Source: Pholiota molesta
Taxonomy: Eukaryota; Basidiomycota; Agaricomycetes; Agaricales; Strophariaceae
DNA length: 64,000 nucleotides
Direction: 5' to 3'
Assembly: GCA_014925825.1 (NCBI GenBank)
Contig: JACGCK010000011.1
Coordinates: 372,001-436,000 of the forward strand
The position numbers and the translations under genes are program-made. Positions within the stretch are counted from its first letter, which is position 1. Every line of letters starts with the position of its first letter. Below, piece after piece: positions 35,548-49,621 of this stretch. Below the pieces are notes generated by a model. It searched no databases. It was not told where the DNA came from and saw only the letters and a list, made by a program, of their open reading frames with translations.

Positions 35548-38500
35548 ATGGCTACTAGCCTCTTTTGGCTGCAGCTGCGAGCCCTCATATGGAAGAATTG
35601 GATCGTCCTCTCCAAGCACTCGTTTGTATGCTGAACTTTTGCTACCTCACTTCAACATATTAATACTTACTTACAACAGTTAACCATCATCCGCTGCTTT
35701 ATCTTACCCATCGCATATGGCGCATTCCTCGCTACTGCACAAAATTTCCTCAATCGCCTGAATAACGTAAGTCGGTCATTGGAAGTTGGAAGTTTGGGTT
35801 TCCGTTGACACGCTCACGACGATCGGTATAGTATGGTCTCGGAACGGCAGTTCCTATAAAATCTCTAGAAAGCCAGTTTGATAGCAAGACTAGCTTGTAT
35901 TGGGCTGATGATACCGATGGAACCAGCAACCCGTCTCCTGCAGCCATAATCGCTCGAATTACATCCAACTTTACAACAAATCAATTAGCTTCGGTGAAGA
36001 AACTTTCCAGCGCTTCCGACTTTCCTGCTGCATGTCCTCAGAATTTCAACTTCTTCTCTCAATGCTTCGCCGCGATTGGGTTCAACGATATCCCTGCCAG
36101 TGGCAACCAGTCCGTCAACTATACCATTTCTGCGGATTCAGGACTAGCATTCATTGACGTTGTGCACCATACGAGTGATTTTGAGAAACGAATCCTCCCG
36201 CTACAGTGGTCCATAGACAAGGTCAGTGGCGTGGATCGTTCGCATGGAATTCTACCAGACGAAGACCTCTTGTTATAGGCTATCATTGAACTCCAGACGG
36301 GTATTGACCAACAAACCCCATTGGAGTGGCCATATAATCAGGAAACGAACGACCAACAAAAGACAGGTATTCGTCTGAGTAAGTGGCATCGCGTATATCC
36401 GTGTCCGCATAATTGTATTGATATTCACATTCATAAGGTTATATCCGTGGGATTAGAGAGCTTCTTGGGCTGGCTCTGTAAGTATTTTGACTTTTTTTGC
36501 TACTCCAAATCGTCTGAAATGGTACTTGAGATTTGTTTCTTTCATCGGAATTGCGTACCAATTGCCCGGATCGATCGCAGGCGAACGTGCTCTACTCCTC
36601 ACTGAACACATGAAAGCTATGGGTCTACTCGACTCAGCCAGGATACTGTAATCATTTCCCTACTCTGAGTTGGGCTCGTTTTAATATCTTTATAGATCCT
36701 GGCATATTGGGATTTCGTTAACCTATCTGCCTGCTTGGATTATCGTCGGTTTGACATGGAAATTCCAACTCTTCGTTCATACAAGCGCTGGTCTAATCGT
36801 GATCCTCCATATCTTACTCGGTCTCGTCCTTGCCAGTTGGTCATTTTTCACGTCAGCACCGTTCGGCAAAAGTCCACAATTGGCGGCGGTGATCACGACG
36901 TTCTTAGCCATCGTCCTTGCCATCCTAGCCTTGGTCATCAAATCCGGACATTCAGGAACACTTGTCATATTCTCCCTTATTTTCCCGCCTATGTTTTACA
37001 TATTTGCTCTCAAGGCAATATGTGGGTATGAAAACCATGAAATAGCGACCAATGCTCTCAAAGGGGACCCGGATCGAGGTTTAGTACTGCTTCCTTTGCT
37101 CGTCGTTGCCATTGTAAGCGATGCTTCCACCTTTCAACTGTTCATCGTCTCATTGATCATCTCCAGATTGACATCTTTCTATGGCCTTTTCTCGCCGTTC
37201 TGCTTGAAAGGTATCTATATGATGCGCAGCCGCCCTCATCGAGCCACAAGTCGAAGTCTTGGTTGTTTTGGAGAAAGAATAGTCTGCAATCTGCAATCCC
37301 CTCCCTACCTGAAAACGTCGCCATCTCAATTCGCGACCTGACAAAGACCTACAAAGCGCCCAGATTCTCTTCAAAGAATGATGTTACTGCAGTCAGCAAT
37401 CTGGATCTTGATATCTCCAAGACAGGCATCTTTGTTTTGTTAGGCTCAAATGGGTGAGTTTACCAATTGCATACACGTTATCCAATACGATAATTGGCTA
37501 TCTATCGTAGTGCTGGAAAATCCACTACCTTGTCTATTGTTGCAGGTCTGTCTAGTATCACCACAGGCAGTGTCACTTTCGGAGGTGGCCTCTCCAGACC
37601 TGCACGTGGTACATTAGGGATTGTTCCTCAGAAGAATGTCCTTTTTCCGGAGTTATCTTGCATTCAGACTTTACGAGTCTGGAAAGCCATCAAGCATTCT
37701 AGAAATTCCGTAGCTGATGAAGATCTGGAGCAGTTACTGCGCGATTGCGATTTGGAAAAGAAGATAACTGCAAATGCAAGCACGCTGTCAGGCGGTCAGA
37801 AACGGAAACTCCAATTGGCTATCGGCTTACTTGGGGGTTCACAAAGTGAGTTCGACTTTATTTATCACGTTTTCCTGTCTTTAATTGCAATAATTTCCAA
37901 GTTGTTCTTGTTGATGAGTGTACTTCTGGTGTTGACCCACTGAGTCGAAGGGCGCTTTGGAAGACATTAACGGCATTCCGTGATGATCGTTGTATTGTTT
38001 TCACCACACATGTCAGTAACTCTTCGCAACATCGGAAGTACTGTATTGACATGATAATGATCAGTTCCTTGACGAGGCTGATCTTTTGGCCGACCATATT
38101 GCAATTCTCGCGGCGCCCGGAAAAGTGGTAGCATCTGGCTCACCCGTTACTCTGAAACGAGACCTCGGAGAAGGCTATTCAATCCAAGTATCCTTCAGCC
38201 AGACTTTGGCCGATGAAAAGTCCAAAGTAGAACCATCGACATCAGAAGAATTGCTGCGCGAGATTCGCGCAATCTCTTTGGAGACATATACAACAACACA
38301 ATCGCCGCAGCTTGTTTCTTATCACCTCAAAACAAGAGACGGTGACATTGTCAGTCAGGTTCTTGAACTCTGCGATGCGAGAATCAAATCAGGAGATATT
38401 TCATCGTATGATATTCTTGGGACAACGATCGAGGACATCTTCCTCGACCTGATGAATAAGCAGGAAGAAGAAAAAGGGGTGGACGAAAAGGCATCCCGAG

Positions 38501-41258
38501 ATACGATTTTGGCCTCTCCGAGTCCAGCTTCAAATATCACAGCAATGAATTTACCCTCTGGAAGGCCTGTATCTCCCTTCAGACAAGCCTTAACTATATT
38601 CCATAAGCGTCTATTGATTGGAAGACGTAGCTGGTTGACTCCGGCACTTACAATAGGCATCGCGGTGGCGGGTGCATGCATACCCCTCGTTTTCATCAAA
38701 GGAAAACAGCAATCGTGTGTTCGAGCATTCGGCAATTCCACACTGACAGTTCCGCTCTATCTTCCTTCTTCGCCTATCGTTCCTTTTACATTTGGACCTT
38801 CATCGCGCGTTCTCGTTTCTCCGCCGGGTATCATCTCGACTTTAGGGAGCAGTGCTGATCTCCTCCGAATCACCAATGTGGCCGATAATGCCACTTTTCT
38901 GAATGATATTTCCCAAAACTACCGGAATCTCTCTCTGGGTGGAGTTTCGATAGATCCGAATACCGGCGCAACATTATTTGCTTGGGAAGCCACTCCTCCT
39001 GGTATAACGGGACCTTCAATGTTGAATTTGGCCAGCAATCTTCTATATAATCGTGCTCTGAATTCCTCTGGAAATCCCATCCGGACGCCAACTACTATCC
39101 TTGCCAGTTACTCGTCTTTCCCGCCTGTGGCAGCTGGTACACTTGTTTCTTTACGATGGATCGCATTTTTTGGTGCTGTAATGGTGCGCTTTATTTCTCA
39201 TTGAGTTGTTTTGGAGGCTTAAACAATTGTTATGCAGTCTGTATACCCTGCTTTCTTTTCTCTCTACGTCTCAAAGGAGCGCCGCTCATCCGTCCAGGCC
39301 ATGCAATTATCCAACGGTTTGACCGATCCAATTGGTTTATGGCTGGGCCATCTACTTTACGATACCATTGCGGTTGTTGTCCTTTCTACTATCATTATCA
39401 TCGTTTTCGCTGTGGCCGCATCACAACAGTTTCACGGCCTTGGATTCCTTGTGAGTGCTTTCATTCACCTTGTACGTCATACTGAAATATCATAGTGGCT
39501 TGTTCTTGTGCTGTATGGCATTGTCGGCGCTCTCTTCTCATATTGCGTGTCTTTGATGGTTGCCTCGCCCTTAGCGGCATTCGCCACCGTCGCTGGATAT
39601 CAATTCATCATCTTCGTTGTGAGTGTGACTTGTACACGACCTGCCGCGTTACTGAATATTGTTGCAGCTTTATCTTTCTTCATATCTCCTTGTCTTGACG
39701 TATGGTAAAGTGACGGAATCGGCTCATCTTATCACGGTTCTTCATTTCTCCATCTCAATAGTTGCCCCTATCGCTAGCGTTGTAAGTCCACTCTCAAAAA
39801 TCTGGCCCAAATAGCATGCTGAAAATCTTCAGACTCGAGCAGCTCTTGTTTCAGTTAACTTATTCTCCCTTCTCTGCAACGGAAGTACCGTAGTGAACGC
39901 GGCTTCTCTGGGTTCTATAGTGAGATATGGTGGCCCTATACTTTACCTTTTCGTCTATGGTTTCATTCTGCTTGCTCTGCTTGTGTGGGTTGATTCTGGG
40001 ACTCGTGCACCGCGTCGGCTGAGGCCCCAAAAAGAAACCCCCTCTGGAACTGGAACAGCCACATCATCCAAAGAAGATGTATCTGCAGCAGCAGAAGCCG
40101 TAGCCACTTCGGACGATCTTTTACGAGTAATCCATATCTCTAAAACCTTCAACGGCAACCAGGTAGTGGATGATGTCGGCCTTGGTGTCGGAAAAGACAC
40201 TGTATTCGCTCTTTTGGGACCGAACGGAGCTGGTAAAACGACGACTTTCAATATGATCCGTAAGCATTTTTATGGTCTTGTTCAAATGCATTCTTTGATT
40301 TCTAAACTTCGTGCAGGTGGTGATGTTGTGCCCGATACTGGTGATATTCTCATCAATGGAACCTCCGTAATACGTCATCCTCGTACAGCTCGTGCAGCTC
40401 TGGGCGTTTGCCCGCAATTCACTGCCATCGACTCTCAGCTTACGGTTCGGGAACACTTATTCATATATGGCCGGTTGAAAGGTTTGCAACAAGGCCCGCA
40501 GTTGGATGAAAGCATTAAGATTGTTCTACATGGAACCTCGTTGACTATCTACGCGGATAGGCTAGCCAGCAAACTATCAGGAGGGAACCAGAGAAAACTT
40601 TCACTTGCAATAGCTCTCATCGGAAATCCTTCAGTTATTTTGATTGACGAGTTCTCAACTGGTATCGATCCCAAAATGAAACGAGACATGTGGCATACGC
40701 TTCGTAGGGTTGCCGTAGGCAAAGCTGTTGTCGTGACTACTCGTAAGTTGTTTTATCGTTCTATTGCTACTTCGCTAACACACCGCACTTAGATTCTATG
40801 GAAGAGGCATCTGCTTTATCAAATAGTGTTGGTATTCTGGCCAGGCGCATGTTGGGTATGTCTTGCCTCGTATTTTTTTTTGATATAGTTATTTATGAAG
40901 TGCCTCAGCTGTCGGAACCACTGAATCATTGTCTGCTCGTTATGCAATGTATGAAGTACACTTTACCTGTCGGACGCGAGAGGAAGTTCTCAAGGCTCGC
41001 GCCTTGATGTCCCTCATCCCAGGTTCTCGCATGGCCGATGATGTTGCCACCCGGTTCGAAGTACCCATCATTCCAGAAAATGGACTGTCATTGGCACAAC
41101 TCTTCACTACATTGTCCAGTCACGGAGATTTCACCGAATACACGGTGGAAAGAGGGTCACTCGAAAGCGTCTTTCTGAAAGTCATCCGAGAGAACAATAT
41201 TAGAGAAGAAGACAATGATAGAACCCATAGAAAGCGTCGAGCATGGTGGAGATGTTAG
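35548..41258 (+). CDS. Full-size ABCA-type ABC transporter
   Basis: Two-half ABC transporter of subfamily A, expected to move lipids or amphiphiles across a membrane. The start ATG 35548 gives MATSLFWLQLRALIWKNWIV, the first membrane segment region. A large first extracytosolic loop has several N-glycosylation-like sites. NBD1 carries Walker A GSNGAGKSTT, signature LSGGQKRKL, Walker B VVLVDECTSGVDP and the H-loop FTTHFLDEADLL. The second transmembrane half spans about 38570-39990. NBD2 carries Walker A GPNGAGKTTT, signature LSGGNQRKL, Walker B VILIDEFSTGIDP and the switch VTTHSMEEASAL. A dozen or more introns join in frame. The C-terminus is basic (HRKRRAWWRC), stop 41256-41258. The frame is intact. 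Transported substrate cannot be told from sequence. Confidence 0.95.
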
Positions 41259-41551
41259 CTTTATTTACACGTTTTGGTATTTCGTCCAGTACTTATATGA
41301 CTGAGGCATGATCTTTTTTCTTTTGCATGTTTTGTGTTACTTTGTGCTCTTGGGGATTCTATATATCCAATGCATAATGCACAACAGTACATATAATCGT
41401 TTTAAAGTTGTATCTGCGTTTATAGGCATTAGCCCGTTGTCCATGGGTATCCAGAATAAAATGTATATTAGTAATGGGGTATACAATGAAAATAACGTTG
41501 ACATCTAATAATGGCCGCCGGTGAGTAGAAGACATTGCTGAAGATGATTTG

Positions 41552-44500
41552 CTATGGCTTTGCTGCAGCCTTCTTCTGTTCTTTGAGCATGGCGATACGC
41601 TAAAACGAATGAGGCTTATTATCAATTTGAAATGACAATAATGTGCGGACTTACTTGTTTGCGTTCTTCTTTTCGTCTGGCCATTTCAGCAGCTTTGCCT
41701 TCTTTCGATAAGACTACGTTATTGGACAAAGGGTAGGAAGGGGCGGTAGTTCCATTATTACTCTCAGCAGGAGTTTCCCAAGTACCAGCGCTTTCCCAGT
41801 CTGCCTCTTGTGATGGAGACTTCGTACGTGAGGATTGGGAGGAATATGGACGCGGTAAAGGAGACTGGGCTCTTGTCATTTTTGATATGGACGTGGATGG
41901 TGTTACAGATGGTCGAGGGGTTTGCCATGCAAGTTGATCGTCGAGAGTTGCCAGCCATGAAGTATTAGTGTTGACAGGAGAAAAGGCTGTAGCACTTGCA
42001 GGTGGTGCAGGTTTAGCAGTCGGCGGTGTCGGTGCAGATTCAAAGGCACCTTTGTACATACAATTTATCAGCGAATATCTTAAGGATTATCCATCGGACT
42101 TACTCCAGTCATCATCATCGGCGTTCACATCAATCAGATCATCAGAGCCCCAAGGGTTGGCAAAGATTGAGGATTTGGAGCCTTCCAGGCCATCATCTTC
42201 GGTTGAATCCACCGTCCAAGGACTTGAAGCGGAGGCGGCTGCTTCCTCCGCCAACTGGTCCGCTAGCTTTCCGAGGGCAACATGATTGGGTACTTTGTTT
42301 GCGCCAAGCTGCATGGCTTTCCCCTTTGATAAGACACCGTTGGAAGTAGGTACTGTTTCCGATGATAGCGTTGACTTCGAGAATGAGGGTCGAGAAAGTT
42401 CGCCTATATGGCTGCTGAGGGAAGTATCGGGGGCCGAAGTCACGCGATCGAGGCTAACAGCAGATATTGGAACTTGCAAATCTGAAGCAGCAATCTATAC
42501 AGACACGAGAATGATGAGTGAAAAGTGAGGACGCGGTAAAGATACCAGCGTACTTTCTTTCCCAGAGTTGAGATCGCCCAACCTGCCAGAGTACCGGCTG
42601 CGCCAGTTGCCGAATCCACCAGCGTACCAGGCATAGGCGTAGACCCAGAAGTTCCTTCTGGTGTATTGGTCATGGCTGTCTCCGGCTGGCAAAGATGATA
42701 ATTAGGTCAGATTTAAGAAGAAGAAGTTGACAAGGAAAGATTTTTTTACCATGTGTGCCGCATGCTCTTCCAATCTCTTTACGAGAGCCTGCATTACTTT
42801 AAAGGCTTGATCACGAACCAACCTGCGAAAGGACACGATAAATTAGAACTTCACTGCCAATAAGCAGTCAAAGCTCACTTTTCCTCATCGATCAGAGTAA
42901 AAGCCATATTGGGAATAACCTTGGTAGCGACCTCGGAGATTTCAAATAGATCGACAGTGGCCATAAAGGCCGACAGCCCCGCTATTCTTGCATGTACGAA
43001 AGGATCTTTAAGCGCTCTTGAAAATGCCGGAACGAGAACTTTGCGCTTCGTGTTGTATCCCAGAGACGGAGCAAGGCGACCAATGAGGATGCAGGTGTTC
43101 GTTCGGATGGACGGCTCGGAGTCTGTTTGCGTTTTGGCTAGCAGTCGCAATAGGTCGTTGTTCAACAGCCGGTCTGTAAGCTAAAGATATGTCGGTGGGT
43201 ATGCGCTTGGCTCTAGTTTGTGGAACTAACCTTTGGTGCCAAGAGGATGATTGACTTTACTGTAGCCTCTCGAATGATTGCAACTGTATCCGAAAACCCA
43301 GTTTGCTGCGTAAAGTGAGTAAATATGAACAAAAAGAGGGACAAACGTTCCCACCAGATGAGGGAATATCTTGTCGCTGACTGCCTTTTTATCTAGTTTT
43401 TCAACATATTCTGGCAGATGTTCCAGCAAGGCCATTCTCAATCCTCGATCAGGACTAGCATATAATTTGATGATCGAAGAAAGAATGAGCTTCGGATAGT
43501 CTTCAGGGGAGACATTGGCACCGAATTGTAGGACAAGGGGAAGAATAGTGGCTCCCGAGGCTCCTCCATACTCTAAGGCTGAAATTAAAGAAGGCAGGAC
43601 TTTAAATGACGCAAATTCAGGTGGAAACGAAGAGGCGGATTCCTTCAGATTCCTTTTATGAGGTCAGTAACTATTTTCATTTGGGAAAGGAAAGTAATCA
43701 TACTTCAAAAATTGGTTTTTTTCAGCCTCGCTAGAGAGCGCAAAATTATCCAATCCTGCGCAAACTTTGACCAAGCGGTTGTGGTTGAAGAATCCTGTTT
43801 CCGCCATGCCGATTTCGAGGAACCCTTTCGCGTTCAACCGTCCTTTCGGGTTAGGGTTTAAGAGCCGTTTAAAATGCGGAAATAGTGTTGTAGGGATAGC
43901 ACCACGAGAAGAAGGGGCAGGAGGGGGGTGCGGAGGTTCGGCCGTTGGTGGGGGTGGGTGAGTTGGGTTGAAAACGGCATGAAGAAGTAGGCCAAGAGCA
44001 TAAGCATCTGGAGCTGCGGGGTCAGAACTCGCGGGATATCAGTGCAGCAACTATGTCGAATATGGATTGTAATCACTCTTTGGCACTTGACCATCCACTT
44101 TTCTTTACTTCAGGAGGTGCCCATGCGGAGGATCCTGGTAGAAGTCCACCCATGGTCTGTCAAAATGTTAGATTAAGATCACTATGCCTGATTATTGACG
44201 CACATATAACACAGCGGCATCATCCTTTGGATTGCTCAATAATTCAAAACCCCCTAGTTTCCATTCTCCTGATGGTGATAAGAATATCGAATAACTGCAT
44301 ATCTTTCCATGCGTGGCTGCGCATTGATCGTTCAAAAACGACAGCGCTACCTGAAGATAGTCAATCAAAGTAGACTACGGAAAATGAAAAGGAAGACGAA
44401 CAGATATGCGATGTAGTCCCCACAATAGCCAATCTTCCCTTTCCTGCGCGCTCTTAGAAGCATATTGGGGCAGTACACTCGATAGCGGGCGGATGCGTTC

Positions 44501-44859
44501 AGTCATGATGTAAATAGTCGATTCGGACTCGACGGCGTCCATGAATTTGAGAACATCAGGATGTCGTGTGGTGCGCAGTTTGCGGAGGGCATTCTGTGCA
44601 AAGACCTTTATATTCTTCTTGGATGAATCACTCAAGTCATATTCGAAGACAGAGACGGGACTTCCGTCGTCCTTTATTATGATGAATAAGGAGGTCGATG
44701 AGAAAGCGCTCTATTACGCACTCGCTTTGTGGCATCATACAGCGTATAATATCCTTCCACCTGCGCGAGCTTGGAACCAAGGGAGAATGGGAGATTGAGA
44801 CCTGACTTTTGAACGAGTGTCGATACCGCGGCAGAGCCAAGAGTGCGTAAGTAGTCCAT
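41552..44859 (-). CDS. SCYL1/Cex1-like pseudokinase with HEAT repeats
   Basis: Family members have an inactive kinase fold plus HEAT repeats; they bind COPI coats and, in yeast Cex1, help export tRNA from the nucleus. Start 44857-44859 gives MDYLRTLGSAAVSTLVQKSG and LNLPFSLGSKLAQVEGYYTL. The kinase-like part has SVFEYDLSDSSKKNIKVFAQ, RTTRHPDVLKFMDAVESEST and GEWKLGGFELL, where the usual DFG Asp-Phe-Gly is replaced by GGF. HEAT repeats follow (EPSIRTNTCILIGRLAPSLG; VRDQAFKVMQALVKRLEEHA). The C-terminal third is Ser/Thr/Pro-rich and ends RRKEERKQ then RIAMLKEQKKAAAKP, with TAG at 41552-41554, a basic coat-binding-like tail. It shares a 233-bp divergent promoter with MED14. Intact frame. Confidence 0.92.
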
Positions 44860-45092
44860 ATAGGTAGATTAAGCAGGAGTAGGATGAGGAATAGGAGATG
44901 GACTGCGCCCTGCGCGAGGACGTGTTGCAATTATGATCGATCATGTGCTCAATTGTCTTGCGGCTTGCTTCACCTCCACCACCTCGCCATCCCTCCACCA
45001 CAAAATATCACCACAAGTGCTCTTATATTTCCTTGCCTTACTTTGTTATCATTAATGACTTCTGAACCCTATTAATTTACACCTCAATCACG

Positions 45093-48000
45093 ATGAACCA
45101 AGATACCCAGCCCGACATGATTGTAGATATAGAAAATCCAACAACAGCCAAAAGCGCGCTCTTAAATGGCCTGCATACCGACGACACTTTTGGGCCAACA
45201 ATAGAAGAACTGGAGAGAGAGCTTCCAGTTGTATACGACGGTCAAATACCGTTAGGCGATCTGCTTTCGCGTGTTGTTCAGTCAATCTACGCAGAGCTCT
45301 CGGAGCTAGCAGAAACGTGGGTGGCATTGCCCTAGTAACACTTCGTGTATTTCGTTGACTTTGCTCTCAGAATGCCCAATATGTCGGATAGCGCTCGCAA
45401 ACGAACCTTGGCCGACTGGGTAGTTAAAATAAAAAAGCAGGTTGTAAAGCTATACGCTGTGGTGAAATGGTCTCGGGATGCCGATACTATTCAGAAGTGT
45501 ATGGTACGCCATCGTTTTTTCTTTCCTTGATCATTAGGCACTAGAATCTCACCATTCCCAGAATATCATTGCATTTCTTCTTACGCAAAACTCGCAATTC
45601 GAGGACACCATTCGCTCGTTAACTCATGCAAAAGAGGGTTTAGATCCCGCAAGGTTGCACCATTGCTGTGTCAAGCTAGACCTTTCTGTCTGACCTTCTC
45701 ACTATAGGCTACGAAATCATGATCTTCTGACGTCGTTAGATGTTTTGACCACTGGCTCATATTTACGATTGCCGACATGCATAAAGGTGTCCTTGTTTTT
45801 CTTTGGCGTGCACGGCACTTGTTCTAACCCTGAATTAGAAAATGGCGATTCCACCACCACCTTTAACAGATGCAGAGGTTTCCAAAACACTTTTTGATAT
45901 GGAACAGACTCTTCGCTATCGACTACGCATGTCAGAGATCGTTCCAGTAGAAATGTCTCAATATCATATTGGTAAAGATAATCTATATTCAATGAAACTT
46001 TGTTCACACTCAAAGGACCGCTTTGTCCAACAGCTGACGGCCGTGCTCACTTCATTGTTCCAAAACTGTTTAACACATCAATTTGCCTTCGAGGAGGTGC
46101 GAAGGATGATGGATGGTTCTTTGTTTCAGTCGAGTTCTTGATTAAAATGGGAGGTGATCTTACGGGCTTGCAAGGTATTTATGGGTTTTTTCTACTCCTT
46201 GTAATGTATATGCTGATATTGAGTAGAATTTCCTCGGGTACCTACTGGTATCATAAAGCGACATATCACAGATGAAGCGGATGCTCGACTTGCTTTCTAT
46301 TTACCATTACCCGAAATACAACCACCAATACCCAACGCACCACCTCGGCCCCAACTGCCTTCAGGCGTGGTAGATGCACCTCTTGTCCGCTTATTCAATT
46401 TCTTGCGTAAGTCATCTGGACAACATGTTACACATTTATTGAATACCCTTGAACATTCAGAAATGATGTCATTGTCTTATCAACTCGAAATTTTATGGTA
46501 TCAGGCTGAACGCATGCGCTCTTTGGGTTGGGCAGATTACCTATCGGTTCAAATGTCTCCGGACCGGAAAACCATGAAAGCTTCGTATTGGATGTATGTC
46601 TTTAGGTGTTTTATTGGAGAGTTGCCCTTATTTCTGTTCACAGGCGACCTCCACAGCCAACACCTCCGGGTCGACCTCGACTCAAGCTGCCGTTACTTGG
46701 GGGTACTTTAACGATAGCTATCGTTCAAACCAAGGGTCCAGCGCAAACTGGGCCTGGCCCTGCTCGAACATCCCAGCAAAGAGTCCTTGCACGATTACAA
46801 CAAAAATCGAAATTAGGTAGTGGCCGTCCTTCAGATGAAGTCGAAGGGTTGAAGTTTGTGGTCCATTGGGAGCCAGCAAAGGGGGCTTTGGGTGTTTCAA
46901 TTCCTCAAGAAGAATCGATTCTGCCTCCAGACGCTTTGCAAGTGGTGAGGCTCTTTTCCCCAGGTTTATCGTCCTTGACGCTTATATCGCTGTAGAATCC
47001 AGACAATCTGGATTTTGAGCAAATGTTGCGGACAGTTATACAGAAACACTCTAAGGCCATCCTAGGTAGTTTCCGGAATCAACTGCAACATGGACCAAAC
47101 AAAGTATTTTCACCTCCTGGAGTTGTCTCAATGGTCCAAGATGGTATGTCTTTATTTATGTATTGAATACTCGATGTCGTCAAATTGAATCAATGGTATT
47201 AGGCGAAACACAGGCTCTCCAAGTACATCTATGTGCCGATGAGGTGGTCATCATCACCATCGACACACGAACAGGTAGATTAACCCTTAGAGATACCGGC
47301 GATCTGGCGGCTGCCGGTCGCGGCCCTCGATTTGCACTATTTTCTGAACGATTGAACGATAATCCAACGCTTCTCATGGATGCTTTGTTCCGTTTACGTA
47401 TTACGGTGTGTTCAACTTGTTCAACTTATAAGATGGCTTCCACATTAATGCTTACGCTGTTATAGACCATTCTAGATCTTGCAGAGCAAAAAGCAAATTA
47501 CCTAGGTATGCAAAGCTACCGCCGGAGGAATATCAACCCAGACGGTTAGTTCCTGGAATCCTATATCTATCTCAATGTGGTGCTGATCAAAAGATTATAG
47601 AGTTATTGAAGCTTGGTGCAGATGCTCGTGCATCCCTTTACATCCAACTTGCAACCTTCCCAAATCATTACCTCGTGCTTGTAGTAACCGACGAACGTTT
47701 CAAGTACGCACTGATCACCACCAAAGTCCAAACAGAATCTATGTACGGCAACATGGTTTTGGAGGATATCGCTTGGCTGGACTTCGATCGTATACATGAT
47801 GCGGCCCTCGTACGTGCACAAGATAACGCTGCTTCCACCTCTCAACCAGGATCGGAAGAGTTGAATGCTGCTGCGAAGAGGTCGTATGGGTGAGCTCATT
47901 TAGTGTCTGATTTTGGTCTGGCGACTCAACTTCCCTTATCAGTTTCTACCTAGATACCCAGGGCCTACGAGAGTTATACAGCTATTGCAGGTGAATCTTC

Positions 48001-49448
48001 AGTGTAAAAGTATATACTGTTACTAAACACTCACTGAACTTTCCTTCAGTGCACGCGTTGCATTCATCAATGTCGAACGACAGTTCAAAATCCGTGGAAT
48101 CCCATTCACACATGTCAATCCAACGAGCAGTACGCCAGTCACCTTTGAACTCTCTCAGATCCAATCTTCCCTCGCCCGTTCTGTTCCGGCCCTATGTGTA
48201 CAGTCAGAGCACATTCTATCAGGGGCTCCTGCTGCTGAAGCTGCAATGCCTAATATTCGTGTAATACCCCTTAACTGGTGGTCCAAGGGAAAGGCCCAGG
48301 TAAACAAACAAAAAAATCCTCTCCTGAAGTCATTTATTGAGCAATCTGCAGGTTGTAACATGCGTGAAATTGAAATATGTCCAACAGCCGGTGGGCAAAA
48401 CAGCCAGCGGCAGTACCATTATTCGCCCCTCGAAGCGTATCATATACGATACCACAGAAGCTGTCGTGTCATTCCTGTCGGAAAACGTCAATACGTGCGT
48501 CGATGAATTTTTGGAAGAGTGGGCGAGAGTTTCAAAGATGGTTGTGATCGCTCGAGAAGGTTCGTATGATTGAGATAAGCATGGGATTTGGTTTCTAATC
48601 ATATATTTCAGTGGCACAAATGTCGAAACACAAGAAATGGCGTGATGTCCGACTGTTATCATTCGATCTCCAAACTGTCGAATTTGCCTATGCCCAAGTG
48701 TGTCTCATTTCAAATTTCTACACATCAGAACTCTGACATTATCGATAGGACTATACTGTTTCAATATCCTGTCAAGATCAACTATCACCCACGGGTGGTA
48801 ATTTCGATCTTGAATTTGCTCGGATCCCCTCTCCCAATGCGATGGAGACAGAGGATACATTCAACCCTCACGAGGATGCAGAACCCTTTTTACGGGATAT
48901 TCTGCGACATGCTCATGGTCGATTAGCTCCATCCCTACACCTTCTAGTGACATTACTTCGGGACACTCTACCGATAGTGGTTGAGCTTGAGGCTATCCGA
49001 AAAGAAAGCAAACAGAATGGGTGGAATTTTGACATCTTTGCGAAGGCGGCGGGCTGGTATCGACTGCTGTATGGGGACCTCAAGTATGTTATTCTTGCCT
49101 ATTATTGTCAGTATTTCTATTCTGACTCTGAGTTATAGGCACGCTCTGGACTTCCGTCTAATGAACGATCAGAACATTGCTATCCTCGACTCATCGCATT
49201 CACTATTTGATGTGCAAACGCCTGGAAAGACAGTCACGAAGGATCCTGTCGTTGATGACCTCGTCTTGCAGCCCATCCCCCAAATGCGCGATATCGTGAC
49301 AGATGCTGTCCAAAATGGGTTGGCATCTGGCCAATTGACAATGGGCAAGGTAGCGGCCATTGATATTGGGGTGGTTTGTGATGCTAGCGGAGTCGGTCCT
49401 CTCACCAAAGCGATACACACGAGGATTCTGGAACAACTCAAGACCTAG
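45093..49448 (+). CDS. MED14: Mediator subunit 14 (MED14/Rgr1)
   Basis: MED14 is the backbone of Mediator linking head, middle and tail. The start is ATG 45093 (MNQDTQPDMIVDIENPTTAK). The N-terminal Med14 domain reads QIPLGDLLSRVVQSIYAELS, SARKRTLADWVVKIKKQVVK, LYAVVKWSRDADTIQKCM and FLLTQNSQFEDTIRSLTHAK. The body runs on through LRNHDLLTSLDVLTTGSYLR, YQLEILWYQAERMRSLGWAD and VVIITIDTRTGRLTLRDTGD to the C-terminal AAIDIGVVCDASGVGPLT. About 17 short introns are required and every junction I tested keeps the frame, in contrast to MED12. Stop TAG 49446-49448. About 1,150 residues. Convergent with SLX1, 173 bp between stops. Confidence 0.95.
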
Positions 49449-49621
49449 CACCCGCAGCCTGGTACTGTTCCTTCGCATCATTACATTGGATACAATGTCA
49501 TGAGATTGTATTATTATACTATACATTAATTTAATATCTGTACAACATGCTCCACATATTACCACGGAAGAAGTGAAATGAAGCACAATACGGTTGGCAG
49601 GAGGTGACGTTATAGATTATC